Assembly: GCF_020614375.1 (NCBI RefSeq) | Contig: NZ_CP085333.1 | Span: forward strand, 62,001-126,000 | Reading direction: 5' to 3' | Source: Haladaptatus salinisoli | GTDB taxonomy: Archaea > Halobacteriota > Halobacteria > Halobacteriales > Haladaptataceae | Length of the DNA: 64,000 nucleotides | Part shown: positions 1 to 8,726 of the stretch, piece after piece | How the letters are laid out: each line of letters opens with the position of its first letter | How positions within the stretch are numbered: position 1 is the stretch's first letter | Notes under the pieces: generated by a model | The model's database searches: none | What the model saw: only the letters and a program-made list of their open reading frames with translations | Told to the model about the DNA's origin: nothing | Program-made: the position numbers and the translations under genes

Positions 1-935
1 CGTCGGCCATTGTAACTGCGTCACTACCGATCAATGGTCGCTTTGGACAAATCCATGTTAACCACAATGCTTCTGCAGAACGGATGATAAATGACTTCAT
101 GAATTGGTGGAAAAGCTGCGATAATAGGTTTGGTTACTTACATCTCGGCGATCTCCACCAACCACTTCATATTCCTGATAAACAACCGTTTGGTGTCATT
201 GATGAGGGTTTAGAGAGCTTGATTGGTTGGGATTTCCGGAACGAATCGGAGTCTAATGGTGATTTTGAATACTATCGGGAGCAGAGAGTTAAACTATACG
301 ATACTATTCTAGCTGAGGTTGATAGACAGATTGAACGACTAATTGAGTTCCTCCGTACGCGTGATGAACTTGAAGAGACTATCGTGGTGGTGGTTGGCGA
401 CCATGGTGAAGAATTTTGGGAGCACGCTGCTCGGGAATACGAACAATATCATGATCCACGAGGATTCTATGGCGTTGGTCATGGACACAGTCTATTTGAA
501 CCGGCCATCCGGGTTCCACTTATTTTTCACTTCCCGTCGGAAATCTCTGATCTCCCCCAGCGCATATCAACAGTAGAGATCGCCCCTCGCATTCTGCGTG
601 AAGCAATTGTTAGATCGGATAACGACGTCCTTCGCCATGTGGGGACGGATTTTGAGCCTGATTCTGATATTATACTTTCCGAGGGTATTGGATATGGCTA
701 CGACAAAAAATCTTTGTATAAAGGTGACTATAAACTCATCCATTCGATAAATGAGGAAGAAACCGATTTCTTGTTCGATCTCTCTGAAGATCCAAGCGAA
801 AAAACCAACCTAAATGACACAGACAGAATAATTAAATTGATGAATTTACTCCCAAATAAGGCTAAGCATACTGGCGATGAAGTAAATGTAAATTCCGAGG
901 CTCGTGATCGGTTGGAGGACTTAGGATACATATGA
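1..935 (+). CDS. Alkaline-phosphatase-superfamily ('sulfatase'-like) enzyme, 5' end outside window
   Basis: The reading frame is open to the left edge (first full codon at 3), so the gene is truncated by the window; an ATG at 84 is internal. The visible part is the C-terminal two thirds of a sulfatase/phosphotransferase-fold enzyme. It contains the metal-binding DHGEEFWEH motif and a GVGHGHSLFEP segment, both shared with the next gene, and aligns with that paralogue from about its residue 155 onward. The nucleophile region is missing from the window. The stop codon overlaps the next start (ATGA), so the two are translationally coupled. Position beside rhamnose genes suggests a role in modifying a surface glycan; the substrate is unknown. 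Confidence 0.85.
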   Translation, partial: SAIVTASLPINGRFGQIHVNHNASAERMINDFMNWWKSCDNRFGYLHLGDLHQPLHIPDKQPFGVIDEGLESLIGWDFRNESESNGDFEYYREQRVKLYDTILAEVDRQIERLIEFLRTRDELEETIVVVVGDHGEEFWEHAAREYEQYHDPRGFYGVGHGHSLFEPAIRVPLIFHFPSEISDLPQRISTVEIAPRILREAIVRSDNDVLRHVGTDFEPDSDIILSEGIGYGYDKKSLYKGDYKLIHSINEEETDFLFDLSEDPSEKTNLNDTDRIIKLMNLLPNKAKHTGDEVNVNSEARDRLEDLGYI

Positions 936-2323
936 CACAGTTATTCCGTCATCTTGAGCGTATAGCTGTTGACCGTGTTCCAGAAAGGATAAAACCATAT
1001 CTACGAACAGTTCGCAACCGCATCAAAGATTCTCATAATACGGTCGAATATCATCGGCGTCTCAACGGCACACCACTTGTAGAGACTAACGGAAAGGACG
1101 TGATCATCGTTGTAGTAGACTGTTTAAGAGCTGATCATACCTCACTCCGTGACTATGAACGTGAAACGACCCCGTTTCTCTCTACATTAACAGGCCAGTA
1201 TCCCCACGCCATATCTGCGGCTCCATGGACTTACTCATCGGTTTCGTCAATTCTCACAGGGCGTTATCCTCATAATCACGGTGCTCTTCCACAGGGAGAA
1301 TTCCGGAACTTCGATGACAATGTCCCCCGAGAAATTGACGATGATGTCATGTTTCTCAGTGAATTGCTTGGCAACGCAGGATATGATACATTTGCACTCA
1401 CATCCATTGGTTTCGCCGATATTGTTTCTCAGGGTCGGTTCCTAGATCGGCAGTACCGCCATGACGCTGACGCAACGACACTAGTAGATGAACTCCTTGA
1501 GTGGTGGCATAGCCATGAATCCCCCCGGTTTGCGTATCTTCATTTAGCCGATCTGCACGAGCCTTTATCCATACCCAACAACCAACCGTTTGGGCATATT
1601 GAAGAGGTAGACGGGCTTCAACGGTGGAATTTCCATAACTCCACAACCCCAACTGAAGAATTTCAGCATTATCATACGGAAAAAGTCAGGCTATACGATA
1701 CATTAATCCGTTATGTGGACAACCAATTAGAGAGACTCTATGAAAATATTGGCTATGGTGATAACCGTCCGTTGGTTGTGATTACAGGTGATCACGGTGA
1801 GGAATTCTGGGAGCACGTTGATATCGAACGAAAGCATTTCGAAGACCCTCGCAATTATTATGGTATTGGCCATGGGCATGCGTTGTTTAATGAAATTGTG
1901 AACGTCCCATTAATCATTGATCACTCAGATATTGAAGAGTCATCGGATGATTGGGTGTCCCTTGTTGATATTGCACCAACAGTGCTTGATGCTCTTGGAG
2001 CAAATCCACAAAAGGAAATAGATGGCAGCAGTCTTTTTCTGGGTAATGAAAGCAAAGTCTATTCAGAAGCTGTTGGATATGGATATGAAAAAAAGATGGT
2101 GATTGAAGATGGTTATAAACTTATCCACGCTGAACAAGATGGTGTTGACCTACTCTATGATCTTGATATGGATGATACTGAAAAGCAACCGATTGATGAT
2201 AAGAAACGCAAAGAAACGCTGCTAGAGCAAATTAGAAGTGTCGATGAAAAACAAGGTGGCAGTGAAATCAAGATAGACAAGGAATCAAAGGAGCATCTTC
2301 AGGATCTAGGTTACTTTGAGTAA
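932..2323 (+). CDS. Alkaline-phosphatase-superfamily transferase/hydrolase annotated as sulfatase
   Basis: 463 aa, no signal peptide visible. An N-terminal ~55-residue helical lead is followed by the superfamily fold: VVDCLRADH (D63 and D68, metal site), the nucleophile segment around T100 (PWTYSSVSSILTGRYPHNHG), and the second metal site at D287-H288 in TGDHGEEFWEH. In true sulfatases the nucleophile motif is C/S-x-P-x-R; here the aligned residues are T-Y-S-S-V, so no formylglycine can form and the Arg is absent. Thr nucleophiles are known in LtaS and EptA phosphotransferases of this superfamily. I infer phosphotransferase or phosphodiesterase activity on a glycan rather than sulfatase activity. 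Overlaps the upstream paralogue by 4 bp and is followed by rmlC, which has its own promoter. Confidence 0.85.
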   Translation: MTQLFRHLERIAVDRVPERIKPYLRTVRNRIKDSHNTVEYHRRLNGTPLVETNGKDVIIVVVDCLRADHTSLRDYERETTPFLSTLTGQYPHAISAAPWTYSSVSSILTGRYPHNHGALPQGEFRNFDDNVPREIDDDVMFLSELLGNAGYDTFALTSIGFADIVSQGRFLDRQYRHDADATTLVDELLEWWHSHESPRFAYLHLADLHEPLSIPNNQPFGHIEEVDGLQRWNFHNSTTPTEEFQHYHTEKVRLYDTLIRYVDNQLERLYENIGYGDNRPLVVITGDHGEEFWEHVDIERKHFEDPRNYYGIGHGHALFNEIVNVPLIIDHSDIEESSDDWVSLVDIAPTVLDALGANPQKEIDGSSLFLGNESKVYSEAVGYGYEKKMVIEDGYKLIHAEQDGVDLLYDLDMDDTEKQPIDDKKRKETLLEQIRSVDEKQGGSEIKIDKESKEHLQDLGYFE

Positions 2324-2362
2324 GCACCAAAGATTATATTACCCTATCGCGTCAATCCGACA

Positions 2363-2827
2363 ATGATGATTGAAGGCGTAAAAGTACATGATTTGCAGAC
2401 AAATGCCGATGAGCGTGGCCACTTAGTCGAAATATTTCGCGAAGATTGGGAAATCTATGATCCTAATCCAGCTATGGCCTATTATTCCCTTAGTTATCCC
2501 GAAGTAATTAGAGCTTGGCACCGCCATACTCGTGGGCAAATAGACCACTTTGTTTGTCCATCTGGACGAATTAAGATTGGCATTTATGATGACCGAGAGG
2601 AGTCTTCTACTAACGGTGAAGTTAACAAATTTGTGATTGGAGAACATAATCAAAAAGCGGTCCGAATACCGGGCGAGTGTTGGCATGGCTTCAAAGTTAT
2701 AGGAAATGAACAAGCTATTCTCATTAATTTCCCAACGAATATATATGATTACGAAGATCCTGATGAGGAACGTCTTCCACCGAATACAGACAAGATACCC
2801 ATGGATTGGGAGCAGCAGTCCCACTAA
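2363..2827 (+). CDS. rmlC: dTDP-4-dehydrorhamnose 3,5-epimerase (RmlC family)
   Basis: 154 aa cupin. Third step of dTDP-L-rhamnose synthesis (epimerisation at C3 and C5 of the 4-keto sugar). Visible family features are an N-terminal DERGHLVEIFRED strand, AWHRHTRGQIDHF carrying the His cluster expected of the active site, CWHGF, and the C-terminal DEERLPPNTDKIPMDW that matches the family tail. A TATA-like TTATATT at 2334-2340 lies about 26 nt upstream of the ATG at 2363, as expected of a leaderless transcript, so this start is preferred to the ATG at 2366. The stop is 2 nt before rmlA. A related sugar 3,4-ketoisomerase is the main alternative, but the rml neighbours favour RmlC. Confidence 0.87.
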   Translation: MMIEGVKVHDLQTNADERGHLVEIFREDWEIYDPNPAMAYYSLSYPEVIRAWHRHTRGQIDHFVCPSGRIKIGIYDDREESSTNGEVNKFVIGEHNQKAVRIPGECWHGFKVIGNEQAILINFPTNIYDYEDPDEERLPPNTDKIPMDWEQQSH

Positions 2828-2829
2828 CA

Positions 2830-3903
2830 ATGAAAGGGATAATTCTCTCAGGCGGGACTGGCTCACGCCTCCGCCCAATCACTCACACTGGGCCTAAACA
2901 GCTAGTTCCAGTCGCGAACAAACCCGTTCTTGAGTATGCAGTTAGTGATTTCAAAGAAGCAGGCATAAACGAGATCGGCGTCATCCTCGGCAACAAGGGT
3001 CGTGAGGAAATTCAGGAACTCCTCGGGGATGGGTCAAAACACGGTGTTGATATTACGTACATCGTCCAAGGAAATCCACTTGGGCTAGCGCATGCTGCTG
3101 GCTGCGCACGGGACTTCATCGGTAACGATGACTTCGTGATGTATCTCGGAGACAATATCCTGAAACAGGGGATCGCCGACCTCGTCGACAGCTTCGAAGC
3201 AGGCGGCTACGGAGCTGGCATTGCCCTCCAGGAGGTTGACAACCCTAAGCAATTCGGTATTGCAGATGTTGACGATAAAGGGAACGTTCAACGACTTGTC
3301 GAGAAGCCAGATAATCCACCGAGCAACCTTGCTCTCATCGGTATCTACGTATTCTCCCCTGCTTTATTCGACGCTATTGAACGTCTTGAACCCTCGTGGC
3401 GCGGTGAACTGGAAATCACAGATGCAATCCAGTACCTTCTCGAAGATGGCTATGAAATAGATTCCCACATCGTTGGTGGATGGTGGAAAGACACGGGGAA
3501 ACCTGAGGATATCCTCGAGGCTAACCGCCTTGTACTCGAAGACAAGACCCTCAAATCGCGGGGAACTATCGAAAACGGAGCAGAGACTAGCGGTAAGATC
3601 GACCTTGCCAAATCTGCAATCATCGAAGCTGGAGCAGTCGTTCGTGGTCCAGTATCTATCGGTGACGGAACGACAATCAGGGATGGAACCTACGTTGGGC
3701 CGTATACGTCAATTGGTGAAAACTCAACGCTCGACGGCGTTCATATAGAGAACAGCGTCGTCATCGGAGATTCCGAAATCACGACTTCGAAAAAGATCGT
3801 CGACGGATTACTCGGCCGTGGTGCAAATATCGGGAGTGCAGATGAGTATCTGCCAGAAGGCCAACGCCTCGTTGTGGGCGAGAACTCCCAGCTCAAACTC
3901 TAA
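2830..3903 (+). CDS. rmlA: Glucose-1-phosphate thymidylyltransferase, long archaeal type
   Basis: 357 aa. Forms dTDP-glucose from dTTP and glucose 1-phosphate, the first step of the rhamnose pathway. The N-terminal nucleotidyltransferase domain has the GGTGSRLRP signature at residues 7-15, PKQLVPVANKP, and GELEITDAIQ further on. Residues about 250-345 form hexapeptide-type left-handed beta-helix repeats (IEAGAVVRG, IGDGTTIRD and so on), typical of the long archaeal/StrD-like form rather than the ~290-aa bacterial RmlA. The ATG at 2830 is chosen over one at 2806 because the Rossmann strand MKGIILSGG begins there and it follows the rmlC stop directly. Probably cotranscribed with rmlC. Confidence 0.92.
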   Translation: MKGIILSGGTGSRLRPITHTGPKQLVPVANKPVLEYAVSDFKEAGINEIGVILGNKGREEIQELLGDGSKHGVDITYIVQGNPLGLAHAAGCARDFIGNDDFVMYLGDNILKQGIADLVDSFEAGGYGAGIALQEVDNPKQFGIADVDDKGNVQRLVEKPDNPPSNLALIGIYVFSPALFDAIERLEPSWRGELEITDAIQYLLEDGYEIDSHIVGGWWKDTGKPEDILEANRLVLEDKTLKSRGTIENGAETSGKIDLAKSAIIEAGAVVRGPVSIGDGTTIRDGTYVGPYTSIGENSTLDGVHIENSVVIGDSEITTSKKIVDGLLGRGANIGSADEYLPEGQRLVVGENSQLKL

Positions 3904-3905
3904 TC

Positions 3906-4085
3906 ATGCACATTATTACCTTTACCTGTCCAGAATGCAGCACAATCGTTGCGGCAAACGAACTTGAGAAGAACCGAGTGATGAAGTGCCCTGGATTGAA
4001 CTGCCGGACTGTCCTTCGGTTTGAGGACCTTCCAGAGAACGAGCAAGAACATTTCTTGGAATATCGCGATCAGTACCAGATATAG
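3906..4085 (+). CDS. Zinc-ribbon microprotein (59 aa)
   Basis: Begins 2 nt after the rmlA stop, in the same direction. It carries two cysteine pairs, CPEC (residues 8-11) and CPGLNC (28-33), spaced as in a zinc ribbon, followed by an acidic tail (FEDLPENEQEHFLEYRDQY). The tight spacing and sensible composition support a translated member of the rml operon. I do not recognise a named family. A role in regulating or scaffolding the rml enzymes is only a guess from context. Confidence 0.6.
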   Translation: MHIITFTCPECSTIVAANELEKNRVMKCPGLNCRTVLRFEDLPENEQEHFLEYRDQYQI

Positions 4086-4088
4086 AAT

Positions 4089-4979
4089 CTAGAACACTGC
4101 ATCTTCTATTTCGTTCAGTTCTGCTTCGAGGGTGGGCTGCAAACGGTTGAGCGACTCCTCAACCTTCGAGACGTCTAAACATGTGTAGGATGGCCGAGCG
4201 GCGGAGCGGTCGACATCGTCTTGAGATCCTTCGCTGAGGAGCTCCTCCTGAATGTTTAAGCGGTCACGGATCTGAGTTCCGAACTTGTATGGAGTTATGC
4301 ACGAACGGCATGCAACGTGATAGAGTCCTGTCCGCTTAGCAGTAAGTAACTCGATTAGTGTTTTGGCAGCTTGCCCTGCACGGGTCGGCGTGATCCGTTG
4401 ATCGGTGAACAACGGAGTTTGTTCGCCGTTTTTCAGTCGATTACGTACCCATGCGGGAAAACCTGTAAGCTCATTCGTATCGCCATGAATGCCATAGACG
4501 AAGGAAAGTCGTGTTATCAGTGTCTCTTTGTTTACGGCTATAACCTCTTTTTCGCCCTTGCGTTTCGAGCCACCATAGACTTGTAGCGGACTCGGGGTAG
4601 CGGCTTCGGTGTAGGGTGATGCAGTAGTCCCATCGAACACGTAGTCGGTCGAGACGTGAACAAAGTCGACATCATGTTTAGCGCAGCGCTCAGCGAGTGC
4701 TCTTGGTGCATCACAATTCACGGCATACGCCTGTTCAGAATTCTCCTCACAGGCGTCAACGTCCGTCATCGCCGCACAGTTAATAACAGCATCTGGTGTA
4801 TAGTGGTTCAAAAGTTCGTCGAACTGTTGCGTGTTTTGGATGTCGAATTTGGTGAGTGGAATATCGAAACTGGGTTTTGTCGAGTGATATGTTCCCACAA
4901 CATCGATATCCCGATCTTGACTAACCGTGACAACATTGCTGCCCAGAAGTCCGTTTGCGCCAACGACAAGCAACCGCAT
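4089..4979 (-). CDS. rmlD: dTDP-4-dehydrorhamnose reductase
   Basis: 296 aa SDR-fold protein for the last step, reduction of the 4-keto sugar to dTDP-L-rhamnose. Features: NAD(P)-binding GANGLLGSN at residues 7-15, AVNCDAPRALAERC, HVSTDYVFDG, and the catalytic Y-G-G-S-K (YxxxK). The frame extends about 120 codons further upstream through non-homologous sequence, across the divergent rmlB start; the ATG at 4979 is taken because MRLLVVGANG begins there. It converges with the rmlA/zinc-ribbon unit (4-nt gap) and is divergent from rmlB with a 54-bp shared promoter. Confidence 0.93.
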   Translation of the reverse strand: MRLLVVGANGLLGSNVVTVSQDRDIDVVGTYHSTKPSFDIPLTKFDIQNTQQFDELLNHYTPDAVINCAAMTDVDACEENSEQAYAVNCDAPRALAERCAKHDVDFVHVSTDYVFDGTTASPYTEAATPSPLQVYGGSKRKGEKEVIAVNKETLITRLSFVYGIHGDTNELTGFPAWVRNRLKNGEQTPLFTDQRITPTRAGQAAKTLIELLTAKRTGLYHVACRSCITPYKFGTQIRDRLNIQEELLSEGSQDDVDRSAARPSYTCLDVSKVEESLNRLQPTLEAELNEIEDAVF

Positions 4980-4997
4980 ATTGGACAAATATCGATA

Positions 4998-5013
4998 GAA
5001 ATGTAAATAAGTG
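4998..5013. promoter_or_regulatory. Overlapping divergent TATA region of rmlD and rmlB
   Basis: The AT-rich segment TAGAAATGTAAATAAG lies about 25-30 nt upstream of both start codons (rmlB at 5034, rmlD at 4979). Read on either strand it offers a TATA-like core, so both leaderless promoters probably share this sequence and may exclude each other. Confidence 0.5.
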
Positions 5014-5033
5014 CCGTTAGCTAGGTAACCAAC

Positions 5034-5966
5034 ATGCAGGTACTTGTCACGGGCGGTGCTGGATTCATTGGCTCCAACTTCGTGCATTATCTCCTCACCG
5101 AACGAAACGACATCGAGATCACGACACTTGATAAACTCACGTATGCCGGATCTCGCAACAACCTCGATGGTGTCTTGGATGATCTGCGCCATACCTTCAT
5201 TGAGGGTGATATCTGTAATCGTGACCTCGTCGCAGATCTCGTTGCCGATGCTGATGTCGTCGTCAACTTTGCTGCCGAATCGCATGTTGACCGCTCCATC
5301 GAGGGGGCTCGCCCGTTCGTAGAGACGAATGTCACGGGCACCCAAACCCTTTTAGATGCAGCGAACGAGACGGACATCCAGCGTTTCTTGCAGATTTCCA
5401 CGGACGAAGTGTATGGTCAAGTTCTTGACGGTAAGTTCTCCGAAGATGACAATCTTAACCCCCGAAATCCATACTCGGCGACGAAAGCAAGTGCTGACTT
5501 GCTTGCTCAAAGTTACGCAACGACACATGACCTTCCGGTCGTTATCACGCGAACATGTAACAACTTCGGGCCACGGCAGCATCCAGAGAAACTTATCCCA
5601 AAGTTCATTAGACGAGCAGCAGCAGGAAAGTCACTTCCCCTCTATGGAGACGGGTCCAATATTCGTGAATGGATCTACGTCGAAGATAACTGTCAAGCAC
5701 TCGATCTTGTCCTTCAGGACGGCAACATAGGTGAGATATACAATATTGGCAGTGGACACGAACACACAAATTTCGAAGTGACGCAAACAATTCTCGACGC
5801 TGTTGACGCTGATGAGGACCTTATTGAGTTCGTCGATGATCGAGCAGGACACGACCAGCGATATGCCCTCGATACAACGAAGATAGAGAACCTTGGGTGG
5901 GAAGCAGAGTGGTCGTTTGAAGAGGGGCTCGAACAGACGGTTGATCACTACTTGACAGACAAATGA
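5034..5966 (+). CDS. rmlB: dTDP-glucose 4,6-dehydratase
   Basis: 310 aa extended SDR. Converts dTDP-glucose to the 4-keto-6-deoxy sugar. Motifs: GGAGFIGSNF at residues 7-16 (NAD site), NFAAESHVDRSI, QISTDEVYG with the Thr-Asp-Glu catalytic triad, YSATKAS (Y-x3-K), and TRTCNNFGPRQHPEKLIP, all diagnostic of RmlB within the wider epimerase family. Length matches archaeal RmlB. The stop overlaps the start of the Nudix gene (ATGA at 5963). With rmlA, rmlC and rmlD nearby the pathway is complete. Confidence 0.95.
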   Translation: MQVLVTGGAGFIGSNFVHYLLTERNDIEITTLDKLTYAGSRNNLDGVLDDLRHTFIEGDICNRDLVADLVADADVVVNFAAESHVDRSIEGARPFVETNVTGTQTLLDAANETDIQRFLQISTDEVYGQVLDGKFSEDDNLNPRNPYSATKASADLLAQSYATTHDLPVVITRTCNNFGPRQHPEKLIPKFIRRAAAGKSLPLYGDGSNIREWIYVEDNCQALDLVLQDGNIGEIYNIGSGHEHTNFEVTQTILDAVDADEDLIEFVDDRAGHDQRYALDTTKIENLGWEAEWSFEEGLEQTVDHYLTDK

Positions 5967-6415
5967 GCGAGAACAAACAACAGATTCCGGACAATGAATG
6001 GGCAACAATTGTCGAGAATGTTCCACTCGTCTCCGTTGATCTCGTCATTCGACACGACGGTGGAATCGTCCTCGGATTTCGCAAAAACGAACCTGCAAAA
6101 GGTGAGTGGTTCGTCCCAGGCGGAAGAGTTTTCAAAAACGAGAAACTCAATGATGCAGTCGCCCGCGTTGCGAAAGAAGAATTAGGGACGACGGTCACGA
6201 TCGAACGTCAGTTAGGTGTCTACGAGCATTTCTATGAAACTTCAGAGGTTGCCGGGGTCGAGAGTAAACACTACCTTGCCAACGCGTTTCTGGTTAAGAC
6301 GGATACCGATAAACTAGACACTGACGACCAACATGCCGAATTTCGAGTGTTCCACCCGCCATTTGATGAAGCCGTCCATCACCCCTATGTCCTCCGTTAT
6401 CTTAATGAAATTTAA
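5963..6415 (+). CDS. GDP-mannose mannosyl hydrolase-like Nudix protein
   Basis: 150 aa. The Nudix region reads GGRVFKNEKL then ARVAKEELG. As in E. coli Gmm (GGRV...AELG) the first Glu of the usual REUxEE core is replaced, here by Val, which is characteristic of the GDP-mannose hydrolase branch, where C-O rather than P-O cleavage occurs. The following YEHFYETSEVAGVESKHY also resembles Gmm. Overlaps rmlB by 4 bp, so it is coupled to nucleotide-sugar metabolism; it may trim or salvage nucleotide sugars. Exact substrate is unproven. Confidence 0.8.
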   Translation: MSENKQQIPDNEWATIVENVPLVSVDLVIRHDGGIVLGFRKNEPAKGEWFVPGGRVFKNEKLNDAVARVAKEELGTTVTIERQLGVYEHFYETSEVAGVESKHYLANAFLVKTDTDKLDTDDQHAEFRVFHPPFDEAVHHPYVLRYLNEI

Positions 6416-6802
6416 ACAATATATTTAATGTGTAGTGAAATGGAGTGTTAAAAACCTACTGGCGATTCGGAAGGGATCGCTCGAATTTCGGTTGTCGCAT
6501 GCCAGCCGATCTGTAAGCGGATTCAGAAAAGAGCAGCCCCATGAGTGGTCACACTGCCGACCATGATGGGCACCGATGCTCATCCTCCTGAGAATCAGCG
6601 ACTACTGGTTTCACGTATCGTTTTATCTCGTTCTAAATACTCCTATTCCCAGTATATCAATAGGGAGATGGCGATAACGTTGCAACTTTTATATTTCTGA
6701 TATTCGTAATACAGGAAAAGATAATATCAACATGTTAAAACAGTCCTTTATTTTTAATTTTATCACAGAAAGCTTATTAATGCGTGATCCCCACTATTCG
6801 AT
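6416..6802. other. Intergenic stretch without a recognisable gene
   Basis: 387 bp between the Nudix gene and the beta-propeller gene. No frame on either strand gives a convincing protein. The last 130 bp are AT-rich and hold the downstream gene's promoter; the 6450-6620 part has balanced composition and could be decayed coding sequence, but I could not assign it. Confidence 0.5.
6773..6780 (+). promoter_or_regulatory. TATA element of the PGF-CTERM beta-propeller gene
   Basis: CTTATTAA centred about 26 nt before the ATG at 6803, the spacing expected for a leaderless haloarchaeal transcript; there is no Shine-Dalgarno sequence. Confidence 0.6.
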
Positions 6803-8344
6803 ATGAACAAGACAAATCGACGAGATATTCTTAAATCAGTTGGGGTACTTGGCGCGACTCTTACGGTTGGGACACAATTTGCACCCTCAGTAAAAGGTAC
6901 TAGTGTACCAAGTAACTCGTGGACGACATCTCGCGGAAATGCCGGACGAACGGGAGCAACTACTGATAATGGCCCTCGTTCGGACGTGACTACAGAGTGG
7001 TCGTTTGACATGGATGGTGGTATGCATACCACCGAACCGGTAGTCGACAATGGAATGTTCTATCTAGCTGTGTCGACGGCGCATACGCCCTCCGCCAGTA
7101 ATGGCTATGTCGCCGCCTATGACGTGGCCGAACAAACCACGGTATGGAAACGCAAGAATATCGCGCGCCCTGGGACACCAACGATCGGCAATGGTACTAT
7201 TTATTTCGCCACCTTTGGTTCTGAGGACGCCAACGGGACTGGGTTCTTCGCGCTCGATAGCTCCAACGGAGAAACAAAGTGGCACAAATCTGCATCGGCT
7301 GGCATATCAGATTCATTGTTTACAGACGGTCGGCTGTATGTCAATATGTCTGCAGGCGCTGCGCACCTCGATCCCAGTACTGGTGACGTTATTTGGTCAA
7401 CTGAAGGGATCAATAGCAGTGCTTGCTACGCCGATGGAAAACTCTTCTATGCGGAAGGCATTGCGTTGAGCGCCGACGATGGGTCCGTCTTGTGGGATGT
7501 CTCTACGGATGAAGACCAACTCCAGTCAGCGACGAATGGGCTTGTCTACAGTGTGAAAACTGGTAACGCAGGACCCGCAGTTATGGCACGATCAGTAGAC
7601 GATGGCAGCGTCGAGTGGTCGCACTCACTGAGTGTAGACGATTCGTTTTGGAATGCTACGCTCGCAGTTGCCAATGGACACGTCTTCTTCCGGGCTGGCA
7701 ATTCAGTGCGGGCACTTGACGCAAAAACAGGAACCGAAGCATGGGTCCATGAGGTAGATGCAGAACTCACGAATGCTCCTGCAGTTGGTAATAATACACT
7801 CTATATTGCTGGGCGGACGACTCTCGACCAAGATGATGGGGATGCAGTGGTTACTGCAATAGATACGGCGTCCGGTGACCGCCAATGGGACTACTCATTC
7901 GGAAGTTGGAACTTTGACGAGTATGGTCCTGCTGCTAAAACGCCCGTCATCGCTGACGGACGAGTATACACTACCACATACCCAATGGGGTCGACCCTCG
8001 ATTGGATGTATACTGAATACGCTGACTTCCACATCCTTGGTTCCAGCAGTAAACCAACGACAACGGACGGAAAAACGACTGAAACTACTACGAATACAAC
8101 TTCAGAGACAAGTACAGTGAACGCAACTACTTCGAAATCGGCCCCAGGACAATCGACGACGCAAAAAACAACATCGAGTACAGAGATGAGTAAAACAACC
8201 ACTACAAAGTCAACAACCGGAACAACAGGGACAGCTACTATGACAGCCTCCAATGGCCAGCCAGGTTTTGGAGTGCTTACTACAATTGGCGGACTCGCTG
8301 GTCTTGGTGCATATCTCCGTTCACGAGTCGAACGCAAAGAGTAA
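6803..8344 (+). CDS. Tat-exported PQQ-type beta-propeller protein with PGF-CTERM anchor
   Basis: 513 aa. The N-terminus NRRDILKSVGVLGATL is a twin-arginine signal. Residues ~35-400 hold repeated PQQ-like blades (TEWSFDMDGG, TTVWKRKN, GETKWHKSA, GDVIWST, GSVLWDVST, TEAWVHEVD), an outer-surface propeller fold that need not bind PQQ. Residues ~415-480 are a Thr/Ser-rich linker suited to O-glycosylation. The C-terminus has P-G-F at 487-489, a hydrophobic segment (GVLTTIGGLAGLGAYL) and basic end, the PGF-CTERM signal that archaeosortase A removes and replaces with a lipid. Likely a surface adhesion or scaffold protein. A paralogue at 22.8 kb lacks the linker and anchor. Confidence 0.88.
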   Translation: MNKTNRRDILKSVGVLGATLTVGTQFAPSVKGTSVPSNSWTTSRGNAGRTGATTDNGPRSDVTTEWSFDMDGGMHTTEPVVDNGMFYLAVSTAHTPSASNGYVAAYDVAEQTTVWKRKNIARPGTPTIGNGTIYFATFGSEDANGTGFFALDSSNGETKWHKSASAGISDSLFTDGRLYVNMSAGAAHLDPSTGDVIWSTEGINSSACYADGKLFYAEGIALSADDGSVLWDVSTDEDQLQSATNGLVYSVKTGNAGPAVMARSVDDGSVEWSHSLSVDDSFWNATLAVANGHVFFRAGNSVRALDAKTGTEAWVHEVDAELTNAPAVGNNTLYIAGRTTLDQDDGDAVVTAIDTASGDRQWDYSFGSWNFDEYGPAAKTPVIADGRVYTTTYPMGSTLDWMYTEYADFHILGSSSKPTTTDGKTTETTTNTTSETSTVNATTSKSAPGQSTTQKTTSSTEMSKTTTTKSTTGTTGTATMTASNGQPGFGVLTTIGGLAGLGAYLRSRVERKE

Positions 8345-8507
8345 TCTAACCTATATAAATTTCTCATAGCTTGGGGCAAACGCGGCATGCGATTCAAGCC
8401 AGTCTATTTCGCATTCATGGTTTGTATTGACAAGCTCGATCGATGTCGTGGGAGCATCTAGAATGCATAGTCGTAACTGAAAGCGTGAGATGGAAGGAAG
8501 CTAACCG

Positions 8508-8714
8508 GTGGTGCAAACACCAGTCTCGTGCTTTCGTCCCTGCAAGGAGACTGAAAAGATATCCACTAACGCAAACACGGTTCAAGTAAGTGTCAACGCA
8601 CAGCTCACCAACTTTGACGATGGCGATATCTGCCCATCTGGAGAACCTGCGTGGTTCTATGACGGGCCGGACAATGATGTATTCGGGTGCTTTGGCTGTT
8701 TTCAAGTGGCGTAG
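8508..8714 (+). CDS. Possible small Cys-rich protein, start uncertain
   Basis: Up to 68 aa from a GTG at 8508. The C-terminal half (FDDGDICPSGEPAWFYDG then VFGCFGCFQVA) has three cysteines and an acidic, haloarchaeal-looking composition, whereas the N-terminal 25 residues look less natural, so the true start may lie inside. It stops 12 nt before the next zinc-finger microprotein. Unrecognised family; possibly a decayed gene. Confidence 0.35.
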   Translation: MVQTPVSCFRPCKETEKISTNANTVQVSVNAQLTNFDDGDICPSGEPAWFYDGPDNDVFGCFGCFQVA

Positions 8715-8726
8715 ACCGACGGATCA

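Noticed and set aside
4980..5345. N-terminal extension of the rmlD frame
   Set aside because: Runs across the divergent rmlB start and is antisense to it; rmlD begins at the Rossmann strand at 4979.
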